Positions 7,119 to 16,535 of a stretch of 64,000 bases of DNA are shown in pieces. Where the stretch lies: assembly GCA_014239735.1 (NCBI GenBank), contig JAAZYI010000010.1:1-64000 (forward strand), in the 5' to 3' direction. This DNA is from Dehalococcoidia bacterium (GTDB lineage Bacteria; Chloroflexota; Dehalococcoidia; Lucifugimonadales; Lucifugimonadaceae). A model generated the notes under the pieces. The model did no database searches. It was given only the letters and a program-made list of their open reading frames with translations, and was not told the DNA's origin. The translations under genes and the position numbers were made by a program. How positions within the stretch are numbered: the first letter of the stretch is position 1; the number at the start of each line of letters is the position of its first letter.

Positions 7119-7760
7119 ATGGCTGGATTTTTATCAGAAGAATTAGAAAAATATATTAGTGATCACTCAGAAAAAACAGGCTCAAATGAGCAGTCGCTTA
7201 GAAATGAAACACTTGGCCTAGGCCCTTCATCGGGAATGATGTCAGGTGATTCAGTAGGAAATTTTCTAAACCTAATAATTAAAATTAATAACTGCAAAAG
7301 AATATTAGAAATTGGCACATTCACTGGCTATAGCGCTTTAATGATGGCAGCAGCACTTCCTGAAGGCGGAAAATTAATTACTTGTGATGTAAATAAAAAA
7401 ACATCAGAGATAGCAAAAAGGCATTGGGGAGCTAGTCCACATGGATCAAAAATAGAATTGCATATTGGCCCTGCAATAGAAACTATAAATAACCTGGGAG
7501 GAGAATTTGATTTAATATTTATTGATGCAGATAAAAATAATTATTCAAATTATTTTGAACTCTGCAAAAACAGACTGTCAGAAAATGGATTAATTATTGC
7601 TGACAATGTTTTATGGTCTGGAAAAGTTTTAAACCCAGAAGATGACCAAACAAAATCAATTGATTCTTTTAATAAAACAGTTAATGAGGATAATAATTTT
7701 TGGAACACAATTGTTCCTATAAGAGATGGATTAATGATTATAAAAAAGAGAGGTAAATAA
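7119..7760 (+). CDS. SAM-dependent O-methyltransferase (COMT-like)
   Basis: 213 residues matching the caffeoyl-CoA/catechol O-methyltransferase-like class I fold. SAM motif I is EIGTFTGYS (about 62-70), the acidic residue lies in ITCDVN, the metal-binding segment is FDLIFIDADKNNY (about 128-140), and ADNVLWSGKV follows at about 161-170. It needs a divalent metal; the natural substrate is unknown. An enolase-family gene starts two bases after its stop codon, so the two form one transcription unit. Confidence 0.9.
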   Translation: MAGFLSEELEKYISDHSEKTGSNEQSLRNETLGLGPSSGMMSGDSVGNFLNLIIKINNCKRILEIGTFTGYSALMMAAALPEGGKLITCDVNKKTSEIAKRHWGASPHGSKIELHIGPAIETINNLGGEFDLIFIDADKNNYSNYFELCKNRLSENGLIIADNVLWSGKVLNPEDDQTKSIDSFNKTVNEDNNFWNTIVPIRDGLMIIKKRGK

Positions 7761-7762
7761 AT

Positions 7763-8911
7763 ATGAAAATTACAGATATACGTACGGTTGTTGTTGGAAA
7801 TCCGTGGAAAAACTGGGTTTTTGTTGTAGTTGAAACATCTGATGGTATTTCAGGGCTTGGAGAGACTACAGGAGGTCTATCAACAATGCCAAATAAAGAA
7901 GCTGTAGAAGAAATAAAACATTTAGCCATCGGGAAGAACCCTTTAGAAATATCTAATATTGTTGATGAATTATATAAAGCATTATTTTTAAAAATGACAC
8001 CTGCTGTTGCTGCAATTGAAATTGCATGCTGGGACATATTAGGAAAACATTTAAAAGTACCTATTTATCAATTATTAGGCGGAAAAGTTAGGGACAAAGT
8101 CAGAGTCTATGCTAATGGATGGTATTCAGGTGAAAGATCGCCAGAAAATTTTGGAGAAAAGGCTAAATCTTTGGCTGATAAAGAGTACACTGCTCTAAAA
8201 TTTGATCCTTTTGGATCAGAATATTTAAGGCTCAATAAAGATTCTGAAACTTTCATAAAAAAAATAATTAGATCTGTTAGAGATGCTGTTGGCCCAAATG
8301 TTGAGTTAATGATAGAAGGACATAAAAGGTTTAATACTGTAGAAGCAATTAAGATTTCCAATTGGCTAAAAGAATATGATGTTACCTGGTTTGAAGACCC
8401 TATTGATAATGACGACATTGATTCGTTAATTCACGTTTCTAATAATTCACCTGTAAGAATAATTGCTGGAGAGGGATTTGATGATCACAAAGACTTTACT
8501 AGATTTGTTTCATCAAACGCAACTGACATAGTTAATCCTGAAATCATGAAAATTGGAGGAATTAGTGGGGCTGTTAAAGTCGCAGGAATTTGCTCCTCTT
8601 TTGATGTTGATCTTGCTTTTCATAATGCAGAAAGCCCATTAAAAACTATGACAAACTTACAACTTTGTGGAGCAATAAAAAATATATACATACAAGAATG
8701 TTTTGACGATTTTAATGAAGGCTGGATAGACGAATTATTTCCTAATTATACGAAAGTAGAAAATGGTTATCTGGCTATACCAGATAAGCCGGGGCTAGGC
8801 ATACAACTTAATGAAGATGTTGCTAAATTACACCCATACAATAAAAGCAACTTTCTAAGAATGTTTAAGCCAGGGTGGGAGAATAGAAAAGGCGCGAAAG
8901 ATTCAGAATAA
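7763..8911 (+). CDS. Enolase-superfamily dehydratase, galactonate-dehydratase-like subgroup
   Basis: 382 residues. The second barrel strand carries ALKFDPFG, and the metal ligands follow as Glu in LMIEGHKRF, Glu in FEDPI and Glu in AGEGF, with a late catalytic His in AFHNAESP. The KFDPF / Glu-first-ligand pattern is common in galactonate-dehydratase-like acid sugar dehydratases, but several activities share it. It is coupled to the methyltransferase upstream and overlaps tail-to-tail by 9 bases with the HAD gene. It is the second of four paralogues in the window and clearly diverged from the others. Confidence 0.88.
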   Translation: MKITDIRTVVVGNPWKNWVFVVVETSDGISGLGETTGGLSTMPNKEAVEEIKHLAIGKNPLEISNIVDELYKALFLKMTPAVAAIEIACWDILGKHLKVPIYQLLGGKVRDKVRVYANGWYSGERSPENFGEKAKSLADKEYTALKFDPFGSEYLRLNKDSETFIKKIIRSVRDAVGPNVELMIEGHKRFNTVEAIKISNWLKEYDVTWFEDPIDNDDIDSLIHVSNNSPVRIIAGEGFDDHKDFTRFVSSNATDIVNPEIMKIGGISGAVKVAGICSSFDVDLAFHNAESPLKTMTNLQLCGAIKNIYIQECFDDFNEGWIDELFPNYTKVENGYLAIPDKPGLGIQLNEDVAKLHPYNKSNFLRMFKPGWENRKGAKDSE

Positions 8912-9568
8912 ATCTAGTAATTTTTCAAGATCCGTGACATGATCTATTTCAAAGTCTGGCTTTTCATTTAAAGGGTATTGCCTGCCCATGGTGACCCAAG
9001 CGGTTTTCATTCCAGCTTTTTTAGCCCCAACTATATCTGTTTCAGCTGTGTCACCAACAAACAAAATATTTTCACATTCTAAATTTAGTTTTTCAGCAGC
9101 TGCTAAGTAAATTTCTTCACAAGGTTTGTGGCAACCAAAATCACCAGAAACCATATAAAATGGAGCCAATTCTCCAACTCCAGATTTTTTTAACTTAGTA
9201 TGCTGAAAACTATAACCATTAGTTACTACCCCCCAGGGTATTTTTAAGTCATTCAATTTTTTTAGGTGTTCATTTGCTTTTAAATCAGGATCAACTGACT
9301 CGACAACTGAGTTCCAAAAAAAATCAACATAATACTCACTATCATTTGAAAGATTTATTGATTCTCTTAATTCATCAAAAAGCAATTTTTTTTCAGTAGA
9401 CCACTTTGTTTTCTTATCTGCATTTCTAATTATTTTCAGAAATTCATCGTATGAAAAATCAGATGCATCAATAAAACTATCATAGAATTTCTTTGTGAAT
9501 CCTAGAAAGGCATTATCTCTACTAATTAAGGTGTCATCAAGATCATATAATAAGCCCTTAATGCTCAT
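8903..9568 (-). CDS. HAD-family phosphatase
   Basis: 221 residues. HAD motif I is DLDDT with nucleophile Asp9 and acid/base Asp11, motif II is VTNG, a Lys follows in GDFGCHKP, and motif IV is GDTAETDIVGAKKAG. A helical cap lies between motifs I and II (about 20-85). Such enzymes dephosphorylate small metabolites; the substrate is not predictable. It is last in a minus-strand run (ABC system, purE, hydrolase, PIG-L, HAD) with overlapping or near-overlapping junctions. Confidence 0.87.
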   Translation of the reverse strand: MSIKGLLYDLDDTLISRDNAFLGFTKKFYDSFIDASDFSYDEFLKIIRNADKKTKWSTEKKLLFDELRESINLSNDSEYYVDFFWNSVVESVDPDLKANEHLKKLNDLKIPWGVVTNGYSFQHTKLKKSGVGELAPFYMVSGDFGCHKPCEEIYLAAAEKLNLECENILFVGDTAETDIVGAKKAGMKTAWVTMGRQYPLNEKPDFEIDHVTDLEKLLDLF

Positions 9569-10284
9569 CTTAAAACAAATGTCCTAAACGACTCTGCATA
9601 TTCCATGTTATGCTTTTTTCCGTTTTCTTTTTTCCATGAAATAACTCGCTCAATTGCTTCCGGCGGAACTTGGCTCGTATGAGCAGTTAGCGCTTTCATT
9701 GCAACATTCATATCATCTTCTGAAATTTCATTATAATGATCTGCATCATCTCTGCTCATTACCCAAACCTCCCTGACTTTATGTGGCTCAAAGCCTTCTT
9801 CTAATAATTCTGGAAAAGTTAATCTATCTCTAGCTGTAGGATAAACTGAAGATAGTGTTGCTTCTCCTGCAGCTATATGGTCTGGATGAGAAGATCCATA
9901 GTTTTGCCCTAAAGTTCTAAATGGGGCAGTTGTTATTAATATGTCGGGTTGATGTTTTCTAATTTGCCTAGTTATATCTTTTCTTAATTCTAAGCTAGGG
10001 GTTAAATAAGCATCAGGGTAATTTAAATATTCAACGGCTTTCAGGCCAAGGATTTTTGCTGCATCTTCTTGCTCCTGATATCTTATTTCAGCTAATCTCT
10101 CTGGTGTCATTTCAGGGTCATCACTACCTTTGCTACCATCAGTGCATAAAACATAAACAACATCCCACCCCTCCTTGCACCATTTAGCAACTGTGCCTGA
10201 GCAACCATATTCTGCATCATCAGGATGAGCAACAACAACCATTGCTTTACTGTATTTAGGATCTGGATTTAGATCTATAGGCAT
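9565..10284 (-). CDS. PIG-L family N-acetyl-sugar deacetylase
   Basis: 239 residues with the zinc-binding motif AHPDD at 19-23 followed by GCSGT, and the third ligand region SSHPDHIAAG at about 129-138. PIG-L/LmbE enzymes deacetylate N-acetylglucosaminyl compounds, including precursors of low-molecular-weight thiols and lipids. The substrate here is unknown. Its stop overlaps the HAD start by 4 bases, suggesting translational coupling. It lies 2 bases from the alpha/beta hydrolase stop. Confidence 0.88.
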   Translation of the reverse strand: MPIDLNPDPKYSKAMVVVAHPDDAEYGCSGTVAKWCKEGWDVVYVLCTDGSKGSDDPEMTPERLAEIRYQEQEDAAKILGLKAVEYLNYPDAYLTPSLELRKDITRQIRKHQPDILITTAPFRTLGQNYGSSHPDHIAAGEATLSSVYPTARDRLTFPELLEEGFEPHKVREVWVMSRDDADHYNEISEDDMNVAMKALTAHTSQVPPEAIERVISWKKENGKKHNMEYAESFRTFVLR

Positions 10285-10286
10285 GA

Positions 10287-10991
10287 TTATCTCCCTCTTA
10301 ATATTAATTTTATATGATCAACAATTCTATTTGTTCTCCAAAAAGCCCCTATGTGCCCAAGTCCTTCTATGACTATAAATTCAGAATTTAAAAACAACTT
10401 AGATGTAGATTCAATCCAATTATAATATGGATCTTCAGATCCTGCGAAAAGAAGCACAGGCTTTGAAAAAATTTTTATTTCATCATTATCAATGCCTTCC
10501 CATTCATTTTGAGCCTGATTGCATAATTTAAGTGCGTTAGGATCAAATTTCTGTCTAACAACTGGAGTAAGATTTTCCTCTTTGTAAGTAATTATTTTTT
10601 TATGGGTTTTTGGTGGTTTAGGATGCATACCACCAACAATAATACAGTTCAATTTATCTTTATGTTTTTTTATTAAGTCAAAACAAACTCTTCCACCCAT
10701 TGAAAACCCAAAAACTGAAAAATTACTTATGCCTATTTTATTTAATAATGTGATAAGTATCTCCGAAACATTAGAAACATAATAATTCTCAATTTCTTTG
10801 GGAGATGAACTTTTTCCATGACCTGGATAATCAAGCATTATGAGCTTATTGTCTCCTTTTAATAGATCAACCCATCCTGATTTATGCCAATGAAATACAC
10901 TGCTCATATAAGGATGGATTAACACTAGCGGAGCACCATTACCAAAAATTTCGTAATAATAATTATTACCTTTAACTTCTATGAATGGCAT
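10287..10991 (-). CDS. Alpha/beta hydrolase
   Basis: 234 residues with the nucleophile elbow GFSMGG (Ser97), oxyanion region LIHPYMSS at about 24-31, a candidate acid in GSEDPYYNW and catalytic His in GLGHIGAF near the end. There is no signal peptide, so it is cytosolic. It is an esterase- or carbon-carbon-hydrolase-type protein whose substrate cannot be read from sequence. It sits between purE and PIG-L with 2-base gaps. Confidence 0.85.
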   Translation of the reverse strand: MPFIEVKGNNYYYEIFGNGAPLVLIHPYMSSVFHWHKSGWVDLLKGDNKLIMLDYPGHGKSSSPKEIENYYVSNVSEILITLLNKIGISNFSVFGFSMGGRVCFDLIKKHKDKLNCIIVGGMHPKPPKTHKKIITYKEENLTPVVRQKFDPNALKLCNQAQNEWEGIDNDEIKIFSKPVLLFAGSEDPYYNWIESTSKLFLNSEFIVIEGLGHIGAFWRTNRIVDHIKLILRGR

Positions 10992-10993
10992 TA

Positions 10994-11479
10994 TTAATCT
11001 AGTTTAGAGTTTAAAACAGACTGCGCTTTTTTCTCTCTATATTTTTTAATTCCATTCGATATAGCTTCATCATTAACTCCCAAAATTGCAGCAGCAAAAA
11101 GAGCTGCATTTGTCGACCCTGCGCTACCAATACTAAAAGTAGCAACAGGAACTCCGGAAGGCATTTGGACGGTTGATAATAAAGAGTCTAAACCTTTTAA
11201 ACTCTGACTTTCCATAGGAACACCAAGTACTGGCAAAATAGTATGAGCAGAAATAACTCCAGCTAAATGTGCTGCGCCTCCTGCTCCTGCAATAAAAACT
11301 TTTACCGAGCCTTCTTTAATCTTTTCATCAAGGTATTCAAGTAATTGTTTAGGTGTTCTATGTGCAGATAAAACTTTTACTTCATAAGATATTTCAAGAG
11401 AATCTAATATTTCGGTAGCTGGCTTTATGGCTGGCCAATCAGAAGTACTTCCCATTAGTATTGCTACTTTATTGCTCAT
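10994..11479 (-). CDS. purE: N5-carboxyaminoimidazole ribonucleotide mutase PurE
   Basis: 161 residues, the standard class I PurE length. Motifs are LMGSTSDWP (8-16), the catalytic His in LSAHRTP (about 38-44), and the glycine-rich IAGAGGAAHLAGV (about 64-76) followed by PVLGVPM. It converts N5-CAIR to CAIR in purine synthesis. No purK is in the window. Its start overlaps the stop of the ABC ATPase upstream by 4 bases, an unexpected pairing of a purine enzyme with a transporter operon. Confidence 0.95.
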   Translation of the reverse strand: MSNKVAILMGSTSDWPAIKPATEILDSLEISYEVKVLSAHRTPKQLLEYLDEKIKEGSVKVFIAGAGGAAHLAGVISAHTILPVLGVPMESQSLKGLDSLLSTVQMPSGVPVATFSIGSAGSTNAALFAAAILGVNDEAISNGIKKYREKKAQSVLNSKLD

Positions 11480-12147
11480 TTTGATGTCTCCAATTCTCCG
11501 GATCTCATATTAAATAATTTATCACCAAATTTTTTCATACTCTGATCATGCGTCGCTAAAATAACTGTTGTATTAAAAGTCTGACATATCTCCTTAATTT
11601 GTTCAAAAACAATTTCTGTATTTACTGAGTCAAGTTGAGATGTAGGTTCGTCTGCTACTAAAATTTCAGGCTTTCTTACTAAGGCCCTTGCCACTGAAAC
11701 TCTTTGCCTTTCTCCTCCAGAAAGCTCATAAGGCCTATGACTCATTCTGTATTTAAGGCCTAGAATCTCTAATATTTCTTCCGTTTTTTCTTTTCTTTCT
11801 TTCCCTTTCATTCCTAATATTCTAAGAGGCAACTCAACATTTTCATATGCAGACAAAAGTGGCATTAGCGCATGAGCCTGAAAGACCATTCCTATTGTCT
11901 TCCTTCGCAATTCATTCAATTGTCTTTTAGAAAATTTATTTGTGGGCTTTTTATTAAGCAATACTTGTCCTGAAGAAGGCAAATCTATGCCAGAAACTAT
12001 ATTTAATAAAGTAGTTTTTCCGGCACCTGACGGACCAGAAACAATTACAAATTCACCTTTTTTTATACTCAAACTGACGTTCTTTACGGCTTCTATATCT
12101 CCGCTAGCAATTTGAAATTTCCTATTTACTTTTTTTAAATTAATCAT
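11476..12147 (-). CDS. ABC transporter ATPase, LolD/MacB type
   Basis: 223 residues. Walker A is GPSGAGKTTLL (about 38-48), the Q-loop is in FQAHALMPLLSAYENVELP, the signature is LSGGERQRVSVARAL (about 142-156) and Walker B is ILVADEPTSQLD. It has the LolD/FtsE-type size that pairs with FtsX-like permeases, two of which are encoded upstream in the same run. It likely powers mechanotransmission or extraction at the membrane rather than classical transport. It is overlapped by 4 bases on both sides. Confidence 0.93.
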   Translation of the reverse strand: MINLKKVNRKFQIASGDIEAVKNVSLSIKKGEFVIVSGPSGAGKTTLLNIVSGIDLPSSGQVLLNKKPTNKFSKRQLNELRRKTIGMVFQAHALMPLLSAYENVELPLRILGMKGKERKEKTEEILEILGLKYRMSHRPYELSGGERQRVSVARALVRKPEILVADEPTSQLDSVNTEIVFEQIKEICQTFNTTVILATHDQSMKKFGDKLFNMRSGELETSK

Positions 12148-13001
12148 TTCTTATTTTTATTAATTATTTTTTCTAGACTAATTTTACTTTTTTCAGAAGT
12201 CAGGCTTGCTTTTGATTGTATTTTTGACTTAGATAAAATCTCTTGTGGAATTTGAACGCCCCCAAAAGAATCAATTACTACAAATTCTGACTTCTTTTTT
12301 TTATTCCTTAAAACTTCTTTTACAACCTTGCCGTCTCGCATTCCAATTGATCTATTAACATGATCTTCTATTTTGGGGTCATGCGTAACGATAACAACAG
12401 TAGTTCCATAATTTTCATTTACATATCTCATCTTCTCTAAAACCATGTCACTTGTTTCGTCATCAAGCTCTCCCGTAGGTTCGTCTGCTAATAGAAGCGG
12501 AGGTTGGTTAGCTAAAGCCACAGCTATTGCAGAAACTTGCTGTTCTCCTCCAGAAATGTTTTCTGGCAATCTTGATGATATTGAGTCTAAATTCAAAAAT
12601 TCGATTAAACTATCTACTCTTGCTGTTCTCTCTTTTTTAGATAAATTTGATGCCATCATAGGAAGTTCGATATTACTATAAATATCCAAATAAGGGACCA
12701 GGTTCTTTCCTGTTTGTTGCCAAACAAATCCTACCTCTGTTTTTCTATATTCAACAGCTTCTTTTTGGTTTATGCCTAATAAATCAAAATTTCCAACTTG
12801 AACGTCTCCGGCTGATGGAGACTCATATCCAGCAAGAATATTAAGTAAAGTAGACTTACCACTACCAGAAGCCCCAACAATTGAAATTAACTCTCCATAA
12901 CCTATGTCTAGATCAACGCCCCTCAAAGCCACAACCTCTAGGTCAGAAACCTTAAAGATTTTATATAATCCTGTGCAATTAATATGAAGTTTGCTAATCA
13001 C
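12144..13001 (-). CDS. ABC transporter ATPase with C-terminal extension
   Basis: 285 residues. Walker A is GASGSGKSTLLN, the signature ISGGEQQVSAIAVAL and Walker B LLLADEPTGELD. The nucleotide-binding domain ends near residue 230; the remaining 55 residues form a Lys/Ser-rich tail absent from the partner ATPase. Together with the 223-residue ATPase and two FtsX-like permeases it makes a complete four-gene system, probably a heterodimeric ATPase on a heterodimeric permease. It starts 9 bases after the first permease gene ends. Confidence 0.92.
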   Translation of the reverse strand: MISKLHINCTGLYKIFKVSDLEVVALRGVDLDIGYGELISIVGASGSGKSTLLNILAGYESPSAGDVQVGNFDLLGINQKEAVEYRKTEVGFVWQQTGKNLVPYLDIYSNIELPMMASNLSKKERTARVDSLIEFLNLDSISSRLPENISGGEQQVSAIAVALANQPPLLLADEPTGELDDETSDMVLEKMRYVNENYGTTVVIVTHDPKIEDHVNRSIGMRDGKVVKEVLRNKKKKSEFVVIDSFGGVQIPQEILSKSKIQSKASLTSEKSKISLEKIINKNKK

Positions 13002-13010
13002 ATTATCCTC

Positions 13011-16000
13011 TTACTTTAAATTTATTCTCATTGTTTCATTTATAGAAATTCTGAACACTGAAATTATAGTAAAAATAATTATTACTAGAAATAATATTCC
13101 AACTAACCCAAAAACAATACTAAAATCTAGCCATTCAACCGAATTGATCATTGGGGGAACTAACGAATTTGAAGATTCTGGGCTAATCAAGTAAGGCATT
13201 ACCGTAGACGAAAGTCTAGAGCCCAAAACAATTCCTAAGGCCACTGCAAGTCCAATAACAATAATTTGTTCTAGGGCGATTAAGACAATAATTTGAACTC
13301 TAGAAATTCCAATACTTTTTAAGGTTGCGAATTCCAAATTTCTTTTTTTAAAAGAAACTCTTGAATGTATTAAAAATCCAACAATGCTAACCAATGCAAC
13401 TGTGCCAAAAGAAATTAATAATAATGTCTGCCAGCCTGCAAAAACCAAAGGATCTATTTTTTGACCTTCTAAAGATTTTTGATTACTAAATATAGATCCG
13501 TATGGAATCCCTTGCATATTTAATTCGCTTACTACATCACCCAAAACAACATTGGAGTCCAAAAAAATTTGTTCCTGAATTTGTGTATTAGTAATCCAGA
13601 TTTCGTTTGCTTGATTATCACCTTGTTTCTTTCTTACATTTGCTCCACTTACTACATCACTTAACTCAGCAATTACAAATGGTTCGGAATCTGGATAAAG
13701 CGTAGGGAAGAAGTTAATCGAATCCATTATTTTAATTGAAAACTCACTAGCCATTATTGTTACAGTAACGACATCACCAATCTTAGCATCAATTTTTTCC
13801 ATAAAAGATTTGCTTGCCACCACTTCAATTGGTTTTTCAGAATCATATTTTGAAAAACCTCTTAGCTGCCTAGTATCACCATTGGTCCATTGATATCTTA
13901 AAAACTCTTTTTTATCTTTTGTAAAAATTAAATTATCAGATAACGATTGGGGGGTAGTATTTAATATGTGCCAATCATTATCAAAATAATACTCACTTAA
14001 AATTTCTTCTGGATTAGGAATTCCTAATGACACAGATCCTTTCATAGACATTATTTTGTGAAAATCTATTGCTCCTGGATCTAATTCTTTTGAAGGCGAA
14101 GTAATAAATAGAGAATGCAATGAAATTGGATATTCTGGTACAAAAGGAGCATTTCTTGGATCATCTTTTTTTGTTATACCAAACCATCTTCCTGTACGAA
14201 TATAAGGATTAAGTAGTTCGGGTTTTATGGGTGTTATGATATCGCACCAATAATCTTCATTGGAGTTGGCAAATTCAATATTTGCCATCATAGCTATTCC
14301 GCAATCTGTTGCATTAAAATAAGCTGTGTAAAACCTTGAGTTAGCATCAGAAAGCTTGGCAGCTATTATTAAATGAGGAGAGCCTCCAGCCCCATGATAA
14401 TTTGATACCCTAGATGGCTCAAGTATCAATCTCAACTGAATCCCTAATAAATCTGCTTCTTGATGCAATTTAATAGGCTCATAAGACAAAGGATTAATTT
14501 TGGAAGAGAGAGACTCAAGTTCAGATGAAAAATCATCTCTCCAAAAAATAGAATCATTTTTTAATTTAGATGAATCAATTGACAATAATGTAAAAGAAGG
14601 TCCCAATACAGAAGCTTTCACTCTCTCGGAAGATCTATGTGCCTCAATAACATTATTATTAAATGAAAAATTATTTACGTTTTTACTATCTCCATTCCAT
14701 GGAATTTGTAATCCGTCAATTCTAAACTCAGATCCAACTCTATAAGAAACAGTATCTTCTATGCTTTTATCTAGGGTGGCTTTAAAACTTGACGTAAACA
14801 TGCCTAATGCGGCGGCAAGTATAATCAACAATGACATTCTTGAATAAGTGTTGGAGCTTCTTCCAATATGCCAAAGGCTTAATACAATCCAAGAAGGAAT
14901 AATTCGAGAAATTATCCTTAAAGATAGCAGAGCTGATAATGCTCTTATAATCAACGGGAAAATTCTTAAGAGAACAATACCGGATCCCAATAAAATGAAG
15001 GAAGGCATTAGCAGAATTATATTAGCTATAATACTTTCTCCAATTAAATTTTGAACAAATATAGATTGTGACTGTGAGATCTGCCACATAAGCAATAATG
15101 CGATTAAAAGAGACCCCACATCTAAATAATATCTTTGGACAATGCTAGGTTCTTCTCTTTCATCAACTGATGAGATCTTTAACTTACTCCTTAAAAAGAA
15201 AAATGTGGGGATAATCACAGCAGAAAGCGACACCAGTCCTCCCAATGTAGAAAATAAAAATGCAGCTAAGGTAATGCCAACATAAACATTACTGTCTCCA
15301 AGCATATTTGAAAGCCATGGAAGAAGCGAAGCAAACTTTATTGCTCCAAAAGCAGCAAAAGGTCCAAGCAAAGAAACTAAGATAGCCATGATCATAAATT
15401 CTAAGTTAAATATTATGTATATTTGTTTAAGGCTTGCGCCTCTTGAGCTTAAAAAAGTGATCTCTTCTTTCTGATCTTCAACTATTAAACTCACCAAAGA
15501 GAAAACAAAAAATATTACAACTACTGAAATAAGTATCAATATTGTTTTCATAGGTATTGCAGCTGTTGATAAATTATTATCAAAATTATCTAATGAATCA
15601 ACAATGCTAGTATTGAATGAAAAGTTATCATATTTAGATGATAAATCTGGAGGCACATTAACTAAAATACTGTTCAAACTGTCTACTTCATTTGAGTTTA
15701 TTCTCTCTTCATCAATATCTGATTTCCAATATAAATTTGAATCCATTGATACAAATTTATCTCCAAGTTTTTCTAAATCCTCTTCACTAGAAATTATCAA
15801 ATTAGCAAATACAAAAGAGGAGTCTTTTTGCTGAAAATTTTCAATGTAAAAATTATTGAAGTTTGCATTGCTTCCAAGATCATAAAACCCCGAAATAAAC
15901 ACTGTGGTGATTGGATTAGGTTCGTCCCAATAAGCCTCAATATTAATTGAGTCGCCAATATTTACATTAAAAAAAGTTGCTACATTACGATCAAGAAAAA

Positions 16001-16535
16001 CCTCAAAATAATTTTCGTCTGTGCTTTTTAAAGATTCATTATTTCCCATATTAAAATACTTATTCAAAGAGTCTTCTCCAAAATAAGTGAAATAATATCT
16101 TTTACATATTTCAAGGACTGAATTACTTAAAACTTGTTCTTCAGAATTACATAATGATGTTGATCTAGATGTCGCTCCTTTAACCAAATCTTCACCACCC
16201 TCATTCCATTCAGTTGGCAAAAAAGTTGAGGATCTTACCCCATAAAAAGTTTGATTAGCATACCTATCTAAAGGATTAATCAACTGAGATTCTATATCTT
16301 GTTTTAAAGATAAATATTTTTCTCCCATTAATGGTCTTTCTGATGATGAAACAACAATATCCATTTCCTCAGATGAAACTTTTGCTAATTCAAAGTCCAG
16401 GGCAATATCTCTGAGTGAATCAAAGTACATCAAAGATCCAGACATAGTTGAGCTTGATAAAAGCATGCCAGCAAAAACAACAACTAAAAATTTCCACCTA
16501 TGAAAATATCTTCTTAAAATTAATCTAAATAACAT
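13011..16535 (-). CDS. Very large FtsX-like ABC permease (1174 residues)
   Basis: An N-terminal membrane helix (about 12-32) is followed by an extracytoplasmic domain to about 320. A first FtsX membrane block (about 330-580) contains the MacB/FtsX-type LSSRGASLKQ, a second large extracytoplasmic domain spans about 600-1020, and a C-terminal FtsX block (about 1030-1165) contains ATLKSIGISRVQ. This is the duplicated LolC/MacB-type permease layout, much longer than LolC (about 400). The cargo is unknown; candidates are lipoproteins or peptides in a cell-surface process. It is adjacent to an equally large paralogue, with no gap. Confidence 0.88.
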   Translation of the reverse strand: MLFRLILRRYFHRWKFLVVVFAGMLLSSSTMSGSLMYFDSLRDIALDFELAKVSSEEMDIVVSSSERPLMGEKYLSLKQDIESQLINPLDRYANQTFYGVRSSTFLPTEWNEGGEDLVKGATSRSTSLCNSEEQVLSNSVLEICKRYYFTYFGEDSLNKYFNMGNNESLKSTDENYFEVFLDRNVATFFNVNIGDSINIEAYWDEPNPITTVFISGFYDLGSNANFNNFYIENFQQKDSSFVFANLIISSEEDLEKLGDKFVSMDSNLYWKSDIDEERINSNEVDSLNSILVNVPPDLSSKYDNFSFNTSIVDSLDNFDNNLSTAAIPMKTILILISVVVIFFVFSLVSLIVEDQKEEITFLSSRGASLKQIYIIFNLEFMIMAILVSLLGPFAAFGAIKFASLLPWLSNMLGDSNVYVGITLAAFLFSTLGGLVSLSAVIIPTFFFLRSKLKISSVDEREEPSIVQRYYLDVGSLLIALLLMWQISQSQSIFVQNLIGESIIANIILLMPSFILLGSGIVLLRIFPLIIRALSALLSLRIISRIIPSWIVLSLWHIGRSSNTYSRMSLLIILAAALGMFTSSFKATLDKSIEDTVSYRVGSEFRIDGLQIPWNGDSKNVNNFSFNNNVIEAHRSSERVKASVLGPSFTLLSIDSSKLKNDSIFWRDDFSSELESLSSKINPLSYEPIKLHQEADLLGIQLRLILEPSRVSNYHGAGGSPHLIIAAKLSDANSRFYTAYFNATDCGIAMMANIEFANSNEDYWCDIITPIKPELLNPYIRTGRWFGITKKDDPRNAPFVPEYPISLHSLFITSPSKELDPGAIDFHKIMSMKGSVSLGIPNPEEILSEYYFDNDWHILNTTPQSLSDNLIFTKDKKEFLRYQWTNGDTRQLRGFSKYDSEKPIEVVASKSFMEKIDAKIGDVVTVTIMASEFSIKIMDSINFFPTLYPDSEPFVIAELSDVVSGANVRKKQGDNQANEIWITNTQIQEQIFLDSNVVLGDVVSELNMQGIPYGSIFSNQKSLEGQKIDPLVFAGWQTLLLISFGTVALVSIVGFLIHSRVSFKKRNLEFATLKSIGISRVQIIVLIALEQIIVIGLAVALGIVLGSRLSSTVMPYLISPESSNSLVPPMINSVEWLDFSIVFGLVGILFLVIIIFTIISVFRISINETMRINLK